A stretch of DNA of 64,000 nucleotides from Stratiolaelaps scimitus (taxonomy: Eukaryota; Arthropoda; Arachnida; Mesostigmata; Laelapidae): positions 11,077,501-11,141,500 of the forward strand of contig JABWDB010000001.1 of NCBI GenBank assembly GCA_019614645.1, read 5' to 3'. The notes below the pieces were generated by a model. It was not told the origin of the DNA, searched no databases, and was given only the letters and a program-made list of their open reading frames with translations. A program made the position numbers and the translations under genes. This document shows, one piece after another, positions 25,021 through 36,911 of this stretch; positions within the stretch are counted from its first letter, which is position 1, and each line of letters begins with the position of its first letter.

Positions 25021-28000
25021 AAGTTCATGGAGTTGTTATTGTTTCCATACACGCCGCTTGTCAATACGCCCGAGCGGCACGCGCCACCAGCGTCATCCTA
25101 AGCAGGAGCAGCAGCAATGATGGCAACAACAACAACATATCTTGAATCGCTCGATCGTTTTTTGTGGTTTATTATTATTTCTATGTAAAAGGCGGACGTT
25201 GTCATAGAGCCATCGCGTTCCCCTCTAGGGACGATGTTGCCTTGCTTGTTCAGAGGCGGTGGCAGGTGCTTGCAGGGTATATGCGGCGTAGGGTATTGGC
25301 GGCGGCCCTTCTGGCGTTCGGCTGCTCGAAGAACGCGTCCGGGCCGGGACCGGGTGTAGACGACCTTCGGCTGTAGATGACAAATGATCTTGAAGCACTC
25401 GCTGCCGCGATCCGTCCTCCATTTTCCTCTTCGACGTCGGCTCATAACCGACGCTGCCGAGGATGAACTAGCTGCTGCAGGTTGGGGCGGGGGGGGGGGG
25501 TACTGAGTCCCAACAGAACGAAGAGGCAAACGCCGATGCTTGCTGGCTGGCTGGCTGGCCGGCATTTTGTAGTCACTGTAACGTGGCAGGAGCGTTGTTG
25601 AAGGGGCGTCCTCCGTAGCCAGAGGCCGGTCGTTGCAGAAGACGATACAGGGATCTATGGGAGCACTCTGCCGCACACATTGTGACTGTTTACCACCCGA
25701 CGAGACGACCAATAGACTAGCAACGGTAGTCTAGCAGTCCCACCCAACGGCAAATGCTGTGATAGCTAGCTAGCCAGCCGCCCAGCCAACCAGGGGTACA
25801 TCAAGCGCATGCCCTAACCGATGTTGGCTAGTTTTTGTTGGTTGCGTTCATTTGCGATCGAGATGAAGCAGAAGAGACTCGAGACACAAAACACACGAGT
25901 CCGACTGCGACACACTCGGCCCCTAGCCACGCTTTCGCAGCGTGGTCCGAACGACGTTCTCGCTCCGACTGTGATGATGGTATGTGGCGAATGGCGTGCC
26001 CAGCCGAGACGGCTGGCGGCAACAGTGGCAGCAGCAATGGTTAGCATCTAACCAGCGTCGTGCAGCGGAGCTCCATTGAGAGCAGAAAAACAACGACGAT
26101 GTTGACGACGCAAACACAACACAGCATCCAGATTTTCCCGTGCTCCCCTCGCCCGCCAAGGGGCATGCCATCGCCGCCACTGTAGGCGTCGAGAGATGGC
26201 AGGGATTGGGGTGAGGTAAAACGCGACGTTCCCTCCACAATAAACGTCTCGAGCCGTGTAACGGCGTGGAGCTGAGATGCGTCGTACCCGCCTATCCGCA
26301 AGGCCCAAAAGTACAACGTGGCCGGTATGGTCTAAAAGGACGCGGTCGTAGTGGCAATCGTCGTTGGATGGTGAGTTGGTAGTCGTTGTGGTAGAGCGTA
26401 GCTGGTTGCTACTAAATCATCTCTTGGGCTCGGAAGGCGTGACTTGGAAACTTTTAGGCACAGCGAACAAATTTTCCAAGCGATGGCAGGAAGTGAACGA
26501 GAACACAGCGCTAGAGCCCAGAAATACGGAGCAGGACAAGAAATGAGAGGGGTGCTGGAAGGGAAGCAATCGAGCAGCTAAGGGGATTGCAGTATTTGTA
26601 GGTGGCCGTTTCATCGTAGGAAAAATACAGCTGAAAAAGTGGCGCGTTCAATGCGAGTGAAGTATAGATATAAAGTATCTACCTATTCCCTCGGTGGGCA
26701 GTATTATATATTTGGGAATTTATGGGTAGACTGACGAGACGAGGAAAAGCCGCTACATTGGCATTAGCATAAATGGGTATGTGAACTGCCTTTCCTTTAA
26801 ACGCAACTACTGAGGCTTTCGTGGCTGCGGCTGCGCAAGATACCCTACTAGTTATCGAGTTCCGCGACCCGGTCACACATTGAGAAGTTACGTATTGCAA
26901 GAAAACTGCAGTTCCGTTAATAAACCAGACATTTTGCATTGATTAAGATGAGGTACTTCAAATGCTGAAAGCACTGTAATCAACAAGCGTCGGAATCTAA
27001 GTTTTCACTGCTCTTATTTGGAAGTTTAATGTGCGTGTTACTACACGCGCTTTGTTATAGTAATACGTGTATGTAACGCAGCCTCGAACGTATCGTCAGT
27101 TCAAAGCCGGAATCGGATATAGAATACACAAACGAACTACAGCTCTAAACTAGAGTTGCACAGCTTTAGCCGTTTTCGAGAGCACTGATTTGTGTAGTAA
27201 GGGCTTATGAGCATAACATTATTGCCTATAGGCCTTAAATGAGTCTCTGACAATCGGTCATCGAGCTATTTCACACTTTGTTTTCCTTTTTTTGGGCCGG
27301 CCTATCGTATCTGAAATGGGGAGATTCAAGCATTTCGTTCCCGTTCACTTATTCTCAATAAAACCCTCGTTGGCCGGCGTCCCAAGGAGCACTCCACGTT
27401 TGAAGCCGCCCGCGGTTGCTTCCGGGCCCGCTCGACTTAAGCTGCACTCTTCTATATTGGACTCGACCTAAACAAACTCGAACAGCCTTCTTCAGCCCAC
27501 ACCGTCGAGGCCACTACAGTGCCGGCTAGCGTGTACGATGCAGTTGGCTCGTAAACTTGAGCGGAAGGAGACAATCACAGTGTTCTGCTACAGGTCAGAA
27601 CCTGACCGCCCTTCTTGTGCCGTCATATTTCGGTGGGTTTTCAAACCTTTCGTTGCAAAGCATTACGAGTGGTTGCAGAAGACAATAAAAAGGGATCAAA
27701 AGGAGACGTTTTTTTCTCTTTATTCTCGGCGTTACCCCGTCTTCACACTCAGCGGGGACGTTGACATTCTTAGCCGCGCAGTGATCAACTCCTGGCGTCT
27801 CGAGAAAGTGGGCGGGGCACATTGTAACGGTCAGGTACTACATCACCATTACATGAAACTGGCGAACTGTTCGAAGAACACCGAAATACAGAAGGAATGA
27901 CAGCTTTGTCGAGGATCGCCTCTGCCGCCGATGTCCATGTCGCTGCCGCAGGTCTACGCGTATCCTCTAACGAGGCGGCGATCAGGGGTACCGCGCACTG

Positions 28001-28979
28001 AACAAAATGGGATCCGATCGTTGTCTCTGCATGCGTCTGCGTGTCCGCCCTTCGATTCAACGTACAGCACTGGCCATGTTCTTGGAGTTGCATAGTAACC
28101 GAGTGGACGCGCGATATCAGCACGCCAGTGAGTGAGTGATTGACCGAGTGCGTGAGAAAGAGAGAAATAGAGAAAATGGACGACGCTGTTCGTTGCTTCG
28201 TCGGTGGTGACTTCGTTACTGTGCGCCGCCTTGCGTCGCGTGGCGTTTTCTTTCATACTGTCAAGAATAAGTGACATGCGATTTTACGATCGGTTTACCT
28301 GCTTGCTTGTGACGCACGGAGGCGACCGACCCGAGCTGGGGCGGGTGATCGAGTCAGTGCTGGCGAGATAGCTTCAAGCGAGCACAGGCAAGGGGAGGCG
28401 GGCCGCCTCGAACGGACACGCAAGACAGCGTAGGAGAGCGGGCCAGCGGGGATAGAGACAACGCACGTTTGCCAGTGGACTATTTATAACCTGCTTTGCT
28501 TCATGCGGAACCCGAGCGATGCACGGTGTCTTTATAGCTCGTGATGATGATGCTGCTACTGCTGCTGATCATGGGCAAAACCCAAGCCAAGAAGCTGATT
28601 GCGGCTCCTGGACACAGCTGCTTTAGATGTTTCGTCGCCTCCGGAAGTGGTGCTTATTATCTGCCTACCGTATCTATGGACGTGATCATATATATAAATA
28701 TATATGTATATACAGATATTATCTGAACCAACCAATGAACGGTCAGACTACTGAGCATCTGGTGCGAAACGGCTACCATGGACATTATGTACACTACGGA
28801 TGAGTGAAGCGAAACAACAAGCGTTACTTGACGTTCAATCACGACGTGACCAAACCGAATCTATTGTGCACCTTCTGAATTTTTCGGTAGATCGAACAAG
28901 CTTGCCACTAAGCGACTTCATTGGCCACCTGGGCTATAATTGAGATTTGAGGACGCTGTACATTTTGCACATATAGAAA

Positions 28980-29080
28980 TAATAGAGATACGTATATATA
29001 CATATATAATATATATTGTACCAAAGGTTTATATATATATTTTATATATAAATATATAGTTTATATATATATTTGGTGTA
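28980..29080. repeat. TA-rich simple repeat abutting the Tc1-like remnant
   Basis: Interrupted TATATA runs fill this stretch and meet the truncated end of the transposase reading frame near 29075. The repeat may mark where the transposon was broken. Confidence 0.8.
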
Positions 29081-29449
29081 GTAGGGCAGTCATATGGCGT
29101 TGTTGAAGACGCGGTCTTGTTTTCCTTTGCGCCCGTATGATATGCGGATAACGCTTAATTATCCTTACAACTGTTGATCTATGAACCTGAAGGTTTAACT
29201 CTTGCCTACTTGCTTCACAACTTATGATCGAATTCGAGGCCAAATGTGCAGGGCAGTTCGTTGTTTGATCTTTCGTGGACGTCCTTTAGACTTATTAGTA
29301 CCATACGTCGACGGACTACGTAAATAATTTTGCACTACGCAACGATTTCTGCCATTTTCTCTGGTAATTGCATCCTGGGTCTTTCCTGCTCGGTGTAAAG
29401 CAGTAATAACTGCTTTCTCTGCGTCAGTAAGGCTCGAAGCGTGTCCCAT
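29075..29449 (-). pseudogene. Tc1-like transposase, N-terminal remnant with a frameshift
   Basis: The first segment (29449 down to about 29250) reads LTDAEKAVITALHRAGKTQDAI, an unusual RENGRN, VVQNYLRSPSTYG and the GRPRK hook. This is the first paired-like helix-turn-helix and linker of Tc1 transposases. The frame then shifts near 29240-29250 and continues as ASNSIISCEASRQELNL, VHRSTVVRIIKRY and RPRL, the second helix-turn-helix. Coding similarity ends at about 29080 in the TA repeat. Only about 120 of the usual roughly 340 residues remain, and the catalytic triad is absent. It is non-functional because of both the frameshift and the truncation. Confidence 0.88.
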
Positions 29450-29718
29450 GACAACAGTACAGCGTGAATGCTTAACACAAACTGGATTCAGCGAGAACTC
29501 TCGATGACTGAGGGTGCCTTATCATTTTACACACCCGAAAGATGACACATTTGATTGTAGCAGGCTGCATGCGACGTCATATGCGCTGTCCTTTTGTGAT
29601 GTGTATGTTATTCGGCACGTATATTACATCTGATACAGACTGAATTCCTCAAATGTGTGCTCCTTGTAACGATTTGTTGAAATATAGTAGGAGAGAGTGA
29701 AGTTTTTGCCCACCACTG
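29075..29718 (-). mobile_element. Truncated Tc1-like DNA transposon
   Basis: One terminal repeat is visible at the right end. On the minus strand it starts CAGTGGTGGGCAAAAACT at 29718-29701, next to a TA (29719-29720), which is the Tc1/mariner target dinucleotide. A transposase N-terminus begins at 29449, 269 nt inside. The element then runs into a TA-rich repeat near 29075, so the catalytic DDE/D part and the second terminal repeat are missing. It lies antisense to the host gene in intron 3. It cannot be mobile by itself. Confidence 0.85.
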
Positions 29719-30670
29719 TATATATGAACATAAACATAAGATCATTAGCAGTGGCAAGAAAGTGAGTCCCCGGCCAGACCTCGCTACCGTATGCTCTATG
29801 TGCTCTGCTATGCTGAGACCCGGAAGAAGAAACGGTGTTTTCACTTGGCGTCTTTCCACTGAGACTCGTCGTAGCGGTGATAACAGCCTATGGAATTGCA
29901 ATACCTTTATCATAGTGGCGCTCCACATCATACAGTATGTTAGCGTCCGTGTGAGATGATGTTCCCATGTAAGATGATGGGCAATATTTTGTGTATAGGA
30001 GAGCAAGATGCTTTTGCCTCTCGTTTGCTTGCCAACTCTTCCACACACACTAAATATTGATGTCTAACCCCACCTTATCTAAATCTCTTTAGCTGTAATA
30101 GGTATTATAGTTGTGGTGCGGTCCACCGGCTCTTAGTAATATACATATATATATATATATATATTATATATATGATAGATTTGTACTCCCCGTACTACAT
30201 CGCGCTGCTTCCATACAAATGGCAGCGCAAGAAGCAGTCACTTATCCCATCAGGCTCTACAATCTCGCTTGTAATCGCTTCACGTCTATGTATACGTGGT
30301 ATTATTATACAATAGAGGCTACAGTGGCAACAACAGCAACCGCCACAACAGTGGCTTTCCTCAACAGTCGTTGTTCACTCACGTCCAACGTGATGCGGAA
30401 CAACGATCCTCGTTGACGTGGCGCCAACCTGTGCAGGTATTAGATTCCCTCTGACATTTGTCCTGCAACGACCTCTTACGGGAAGTGGACAAAACTGTTG
30501 ACGACAAGAAACGGGCGGGTGGACACTGGGCCCACAGGCTACTGCTATCGCTGATGCTGCTGTCTGTTGTTGGCCTGGCGAGCGGCAGTGGCGCCCAATG
30601 GCGGTTTGGCGCCCCAGCAACTAAAATTACGATGCTGTTCCGGCAGCGTTGACATAAGAACGCGCGGTTT

Positions 30671-30728
30671 GTGCTGCTGCTGCTGCTGCTGTTGTTGTTG
30701 TAGTCGTCGTCGTTGTTGTTGTCGTTGT
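30671..30728. repeat. Mixed (CTG)n(GTT)n(CGT)n triplet repeat
   Basis: CTG triplets pass into GTT, then CGT/CGTT triplets, with no coding context. Frames across it give Cys or Gln runs on opposite strands, which are artefacts. Confidence 0.9.
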
Positions 30729-33700
30729 CTAGGCACACTCTCTCCACCTCTACGCCTTCACGAATCCACGCTGGACGCTGGCTGGCTCTACTCCTGAACC
30801 CCGGACGCCGCAGAATTCGAGTCACGTCGCAGAGAGCGCGGAGGAGAGGGATATCAGGGCCGGTCAGGGTGCGATTGTGCAGCTGGGTATGATAAAGAAT
30901 GATAGTGAGAGAGGGGGGTGGGGTATTGAGGGACCTCGGGCTGCTCCTAGTGGGGCCACCTTTTCCGAGATCGGCCCCGAGAGCGTACGATTCTGGTCTG
31001 TTGTTACTGATAGAAGCAATGCTGGTTCAATGCTGCTACATTCCCGTTCGGTCAGGCCGAGCACGCACAGCCAAAGCAAAGACTGCCGAGTTAGCTGGTT
31101 CGTGGCCGAGCTCACTAACTGACGACCGAAGTGAACCGAGGAAGGAACTCAAACGCAGCTGCGACTGTCTGATTTGCTATATGTAGCTTTGTGTCCGTGT
31201 GTGTGTGTCGGCATGTGTTTGGTAGCACGTGTACCAAGGATCATGTTTTGGTGGACTGGCCAGCCATGGCCGACCGAACGCACGGGGTCTGACCAAGGTC
31301 CGAGAGAATCGGGACTGTTTTGGGGCCTCGAACTATCTGATCCCATAATCTGATAGCGACACGAGCGCCCACAGCCGATTAGCTGGCTATCCTTTATGCG
31401 AAGACAGTGTTTGGCCAGGCGACATGACACGCCGTTGCCTTCTCCCAGATACAGGAACACACGGCCATTTCACACCCACTCTGATTCACCCTATTGTGAC
31501 AGCGATAGCCTCCGCTATCACTGTCCCCGCTACGGCTATGGTAGTATCTCCAAAGAAACGGGAAAAAAAACGGTTGTGGCAATGTAGGGCGTTGTTCAAC
31601 ATAAGAGCAAACCACCCATTATATTTCCCAGCGAATTGAACTTTATATTATAGAATATAACAGCGCTCCACGTTTTCGAGCGGGCCTACGCGGGTGCATT
31701 AAAATGAGAAAGAAGGCTCAATGCAACAACCAGTAGAACTAGCATATAGTATTTCGCCGTGCAGTGTCACGCAAGCATATTGGAGTTCTAACAAGGTGGA
31801 TACGAAACTTAACACCACAAACGATATATATATATAATATGGTTGGGAAATTAAACGCTAGATTGTTTAACTGCACTACAGTAGTAGGCTTATATTCGAA
31901 AGAAACAATTCAACCATTCAATTCATCATTTAATGCAGCACGTTGTACAACATAGTGATATTCGCAGCGGTTACCGAGACTATTGCGCAATGTCCAGTAC
32001 CTCGAGCGAAGTGTAGCATTCACATCCAGAGTATCCAGGCACAACCACTAACCTTCGCTCCCTTCGACCTGCAGCCGGCGTATGCTGACAAAAAGTGAAT
32101 TCAACCGGTTTCCTGTAAATGGAAGTGTTCCAATCGAAGATCCGCGAAAGCGTGTCAGCTGGTCAGGTCGGTGAACGCGGGGAATGAGCGCCTCTATGGA
32201 TTTCGTATCCAGAAATATCCTCCAGACTATGCAGACCATGCGGCCAACGATGACGGTGCGGCAATTCTCCAATTCTCAGATAGAGATCCGTAGAGCACTC
32301 GTTGGAACTCGTCGGAGTCCTTTCTCTTGGTCGCCGCGTTCTACTCGGCTTGCAGACACGGGCGGACTCATCGACCCTGGCAAAATTAAGCGAGCACTCT
32401 CGAGTTAGTCGGCGATCGCACACTAACACTCGAGTCTCCTTATTTCCAATCTTTTTTTTCTCTCAACTATTGCTCCAGCCCATTTAAATGCTAATAAGCA
32501 CTTGGGGCCGTCGATAGTGTTGAGCCGATAGCAGCCGCCACAGCCGACCAAGGAACGCGGTGTAGCAACGATCGACGACTGTACGCAGTCCCCTGTAACC
32601 GTCTGTAACTGTTATTCGAATCTGCGTTGCGAGCGACTCGAGAGGCAGGGAGGAGTAAGGTCTCCGTTTTTGAAAAGTTGTGCCCATGCGAGCGGAGAGG
32701 TCTCTGCCGAAGACGACGAGGTCGAGGTCGGTGGCCGACCTGTTTTCCGGTTGTCCTTCGACGGAATCGCCGCTCGAATACGTCCTATTCGCTCCTAATA
32801 ACCTCGTTCCTTCTATTGGCCAATCGTTATTAGTCCTCGATTGCCTCTGCGACCTATGCAAAATTCGCGAACGACACTGGAGGGCTCTCTCGCCATAATG
32901 AGGGTTACATTGGCTGCAGCTATTTTTAAGGAGCCCCATATCACGTTACACGGCATGCGTTCATCTAAATCTAGCATTTTCGATGGTGACAAAAAAGTAC
33001 AAAAAAAAATAATCGTCGGCCAATGCCGCGGATCTGCGCCGACAGCAGCTCTCGTTGTATTCGACCCATTCGAAGCATTCGTAACATTCTTCTGCCTTAT
33101 GATGATCAAACTTGTGTAACGGGACCGTAGGAGATGTTAGTTAGAGGGCAATGATAAATCGTCAACGATATCGGTCGGAGTGACGTCCATCGGTATCCCA
33201 CACTCAATTCTGCCGCCTCGTGCTGTAGATCCCTCGTCGGTGCACAGCTCGCTCAAGTGACAGCTCCAGCTAATCGGAGATTTATGTGACCTCGCGGTCA
33301 ACTCGGCTGCCGTATAAGCGTCTCATGTTTGCGCAGGTTGTCTTCGAGATTGATTAGAAACGTGCGTTCGAAGGAAGGCGGGAGCGAATCGTTGGCCAAC
33401 CATGCCACGCAATGAGAGCAGCTCTATTTCCAGCGTTTGCCAACGTCCCACTAACCGAGTAACGAACTCATTGGATCAGCACATCCTCATCCTAATCACT
33501 AATGCTATTAGAAGTTAATCACATTGTCCAGGCAGTATAGTGTGTATTATGCTGGGATTGGCTGGGAATTCAGTCGTTAACGGGACGAACCCGTTCCGGG
33601 TACTGTGTTAAAGTAAGAGCTCGTCCCTGCGTGGTCGCACTGTGGTTGCTTGCTGAGATAGCCCGCTGCGATGAGTGGCGCTTTTTTCTATTAACAAAGC

Positions 33701-33869
33701 CTGGACGTCAAATAGAACCGAATATCGTTCAAATACACCCGAAACGCTTATCCCAGCCGACAAAGAATCGATGAGAAAGTCTCCTTTTACATGAGCTCGA
33801 CTCAAGTCTGCGGCGTTTGCCATACACAAGTTGCTCAAACAGTAAACACCAGTTGAGAGATTCGCTCAA

Positions 33870-33997
33870 ATTTTGATAAAATAAAAAAGACTCACTTTCT
33901 ATACTTCATTCATAGCACCCGTGTGTGCCCAAGCTAAGCACATCCCGGAGCTTGAACCACCGTCCTTAGACAGAGACTCAACTGGCCAAGCCAGCGC
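33870..33997 (-). mobile_element. Probable tRNA-derived SINE
   Basis: On the minus strand an A box TGGCCAGTTGAG (plus 33977-33988) and a B box GGTTCAAGCTCC (plus 33947-33958) sit about 30 bp apart, closer than the roughly 45 bp of a full tRNA. That implies a shortened head. A body follows and ends in an A/T-rich tail near 33870-33895. No target duplication was found. The head differs from the other SINE candidates in the window. Confidence 0.45.
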
Positions 33998-35565
33998 CAG
34001 TGAACTAATGTGAATTATGGGAACGTTTTAAGCCCTGCCATGACGTGTGTGTTTTCCGCAACCAAATTTATAATACCCTAACAATTGTGTGGGTGCTCAA
34101 GTATATCGCAGCAGCAGCAGGTTTATATAAGCTACCGCCTGCACATCTCCCCTTGATCCTCACTTCCTTATGCAAGCGTGCCTTTATATAACCCACAGCC
34201 TAGAAGAGCGTCCAATTGCTTCGTTGTGAATATTTCCTCAACGCACCCGAGTTATTGGCGTGCCACGTCCTAGCGCTGTCGAGATGCCGAATAACAGGCA
34301 ATGTGACAAACACACCCACATCGTACCACCGCTGCTGAGTATCGTGCGCACACTTCGATACACTGGCATGCCAAGCGCATCATATGCGCTTGCACAATGC
34401 GCCGTGCAGCAGTCAAAATGCTGCTCGAGCAATGATGCTACAGATCTTAACCATTGCGCGAAGGAGAAACGCTATCGAACGTGACAGAATGAGACGACGT
34501 GAACGATTGAAGAGGCCTGAGGGCTCGCCGCCGGAGGCAAGAGTCGTCGATACTGTGGGCGCTCTTGTGACAGCAAGGCCAGCGAGAGCTCATACGCTCA
34601 GGGGAAAGGACTAGTGCTAAGGCTGGTGGCGTTGGTGCTGCTGCTGCTTATGCCACAGCTACTGGGAGGGCTTGCTTGTCGATGGTGTCGGTATGTCAGG
34701 TTGATATGAAAGGCGGCTACTACGTTTGTTTGGAGGGGAGCGGATCCCCACGGCACGTACAGGCACCCACATTCGGCTACCCCATATCCGATGGCCAGGC
34801 TACCAAGCAAGCAACCGACAGAGCGATAGACAGCCAGCCAGCCAGCGAGCCATTGGATTCGTACCGTGACTCGGCACCGAACCACCCCAATCACATTCCC
34901 TTCGAGGGCGGCGTTCGCTATGGTTTGCAAGGATCCCGCGGACGTCTTCGTTAGTTAGCCTAACCTGTTTAGGCCTCCTGAAGCCATCCGTCCAGCCTTT
35001 CCGCTCGCGGCTACGTTCATTCGTCCTTCTCCCCTGCCCGTGTGTGTGTGTGTGTGCCGGCCAGGCTGACCGTAGGTCGGCCTGCTTCTTTCGACTCTTA
35101 TTATATAACCGCAGCTCGACTGTCAAGGTCAGCTAGCAGAATAACTCAAGGTCACTCCGTAAGCAGTCACCGTAGAAAATTTCCTGTGCTGTGTGCGGAT
35201 AAATTATCAAGCGATCTCAATGTCTCATTTACTTCGGTATTCTGGTATGAATCGGGTGATCACGTGGAAATCGGTCGAGCGAAGTCGCCGAAGGAGAGCG
35301 ACCAAGAAACAATATGATGAAATTCAATTTTTATCTAGTCGATTACATACGAGTAGGACTACATCGGTTAACGTATAATACATCATAGTATGCCGGCAAT
35401 GTCTGTAGCGCGAAATTCAATCGATAGGTTCATGATCATTTTAACGATTTCAATCTGGCAGCGGGTTTAATTATTAAAGCTATCCAGATATGATCCGAGG
35501 CTAATCTTGTGTCAGCTACCTATATTTTCTATACCTATAATATTCGATTTGTCGACTAATTACAG

Positions 35566-35755
35566 GTGAACGCAGATGACCCGGATCAGGGCGTGAACGG
35601 CGAGATTTACTACAGTTTGGCGGAGAGATCACAACAATTTGCTATTCATCCAACCCTTGGTGGAATCTCGCTCACGCGACCGTTCGACTTCCGGCGTGAA
35701 CGGCTGTATAACCTCACTGTCGAAGCAAGGGATCGTGGGCCAAAGCTCGGAACAG
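35566..35755 (+). CDS. kug: Fat-like cadherin exon 4: middle of cadherin repeat 2
   Basis: This exon encodes residues 194-256 plus one base. NADDPDQGVNGEIYYSLAE carries the DxDxGxNG calcium and turn motif, and QQFAIHPTLGGISLTRPFD is the standard mid-repeat strand pair. LYNLTVEARDRGPKLGT is the family's AxDxG segment. It joins exon 3 directly (TILK then VNADDPDQG) and exon 5 by a split codon, G|AT giving Asp257. The acceptor TTACAG ends at 35565 and the donor ACAG|GTGTGT starts at 35756. The donor lacks the usual A at +3 but keeps G at +5 (GTGTG). Phase in is 0 and phase out is 1. Confidence 0.95.
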
Positions 35756-36911
35756 GTGTGTGGTCTTTGTGGTATAGGTAGTGAGGGTCCCAGCCACATC
35801 GCCTGTGGCAGTAACCGAGGCAGGTGGTGCGCCCTCTGTCAAAACGCTACACTCCTTTCTAGAACGAGTTGATCCATGCGCTTAGATACATGCGACACAG
35901 TTGCAGGCATTTGAGAATAGAATGGCGCTTCACTCTATTGGATTTCCCTAGGGGAAATTGAGACTATGGGGATCAAGTGAATCGTTTGTTGTACCTATTC
36001 AACAAGTTTGTTTACATCGGCTGCTGGAACAACACTAAAATACGAAACTGATATTATAGATGATGTATCGAGATTGCTAGGCCTCACACTCGGGTTATTT
36101 TCAGTGGGCGCGTCTCTTCCTACATTGTGAGTTTGCTATTCAGGTAGAAAATATTTATATTTTTTGCTCCATAGTCTCTCCATCGTACCAAGGGGAATTG
36201 ATCGACTTACCCACTATGATGCCAGACAAACAGCGCGCTTTTGTATTACCTAGTATGTGAAATGGCTTTGCATATTAATATAATATTAGTATATTTCCTT
36301 CAGCTAGGACGCATCCCGTTACAACGGTAGTCGCTATAGTAGTAGTATTATTATATAATAGTGGGAAAGTTCTCCGGGCAGGTACCTTAATCGCGACGCA
36401 TGGAGTTGGCGCATTATGGATAGAATTTTGCAGTAGCTCTTTGATAAACAAGATACTTAGTATGAATAATGGGTTTTCCGTGGAGCAAATAGACAGCTGA
36501 GGGTCAAGTATAAAAAAACACTAGCAGCTGCAATAGCAGCCGGCAGTTCCGAGTAGCAGTTCGCAAGATAACCAGGGAAGAAGCCCGGATATTCACTCGT
36601 TAACGGAAGCCCCCGCAGTATACTCTGTCTTGAAGGCTCGTGTGGTCTGCAACGATCATGCAAGCTACGCTCATTGCGCTTGCGTCCACCACTACGTTGA
36701 CCGTTACGGGGGGCTGCGTTTGACAAATAGCAAGAAATTAGGGGCCATGGGTCGAGTTGACGTGGGAAGCAAACGTTTCTTAACATCGGACTGACATGGC
36801 GTTTCCAAAGCGACCGATTCAGAGCTAACAACTTAATGGCGCGGGTTGGCGCCCACAGTTGAGACTCATAGGGCTCATGTTATTCTGGGTGTTTTTGTCT
36901 TGTTATTTCAG
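35756..36911 (+). other. Intron 4 of the Fat-like cadherin
   Basis: This is a 1.16-kb intron with acceptor TTGTTATTTCAG. It holds AT-rich sequence near 36270-36370 and nothing else recognisable. The minus-strand open frame at 36457-36831 (124 codons) shows no known domain. Confidence 0.8.

Larger units (their letters stand above)
19488..35565 (+). other. Intron 3 of the Fat-like cadherin
   Basis: This is a 16.1-kb intron between GTAAGT and CTAATTACAG, where CTAAT could serve as a branch point close to the acceptor. It contains a tRNA-like element at 24116-24198, a retrotransposon 3' end at 24768-25020, a Tc1-like remnant at 29075-29718 and a SINE-like stretch at about 33870-33997. It also contains simple repeats: CA at 22940-22956, G12 at 25489-25500, TA at 28980-29075 and 30145-30173, and mixed CTG/GTT at 30671-30728. 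The open frames at 25098-25712 and 30379-30825 are proline- or serine-rich low-complexity reads. No nested gene is supported. Confidence 0.75.

Noticed and set aside
25098..25712. 204-codon minus-strand open frame in intron 3
   Set aside because: It contains Pro and Ser/Ala runs from a G12 tract and triplet repeats. No domain is seen and the frame is not conserved with any family I know.
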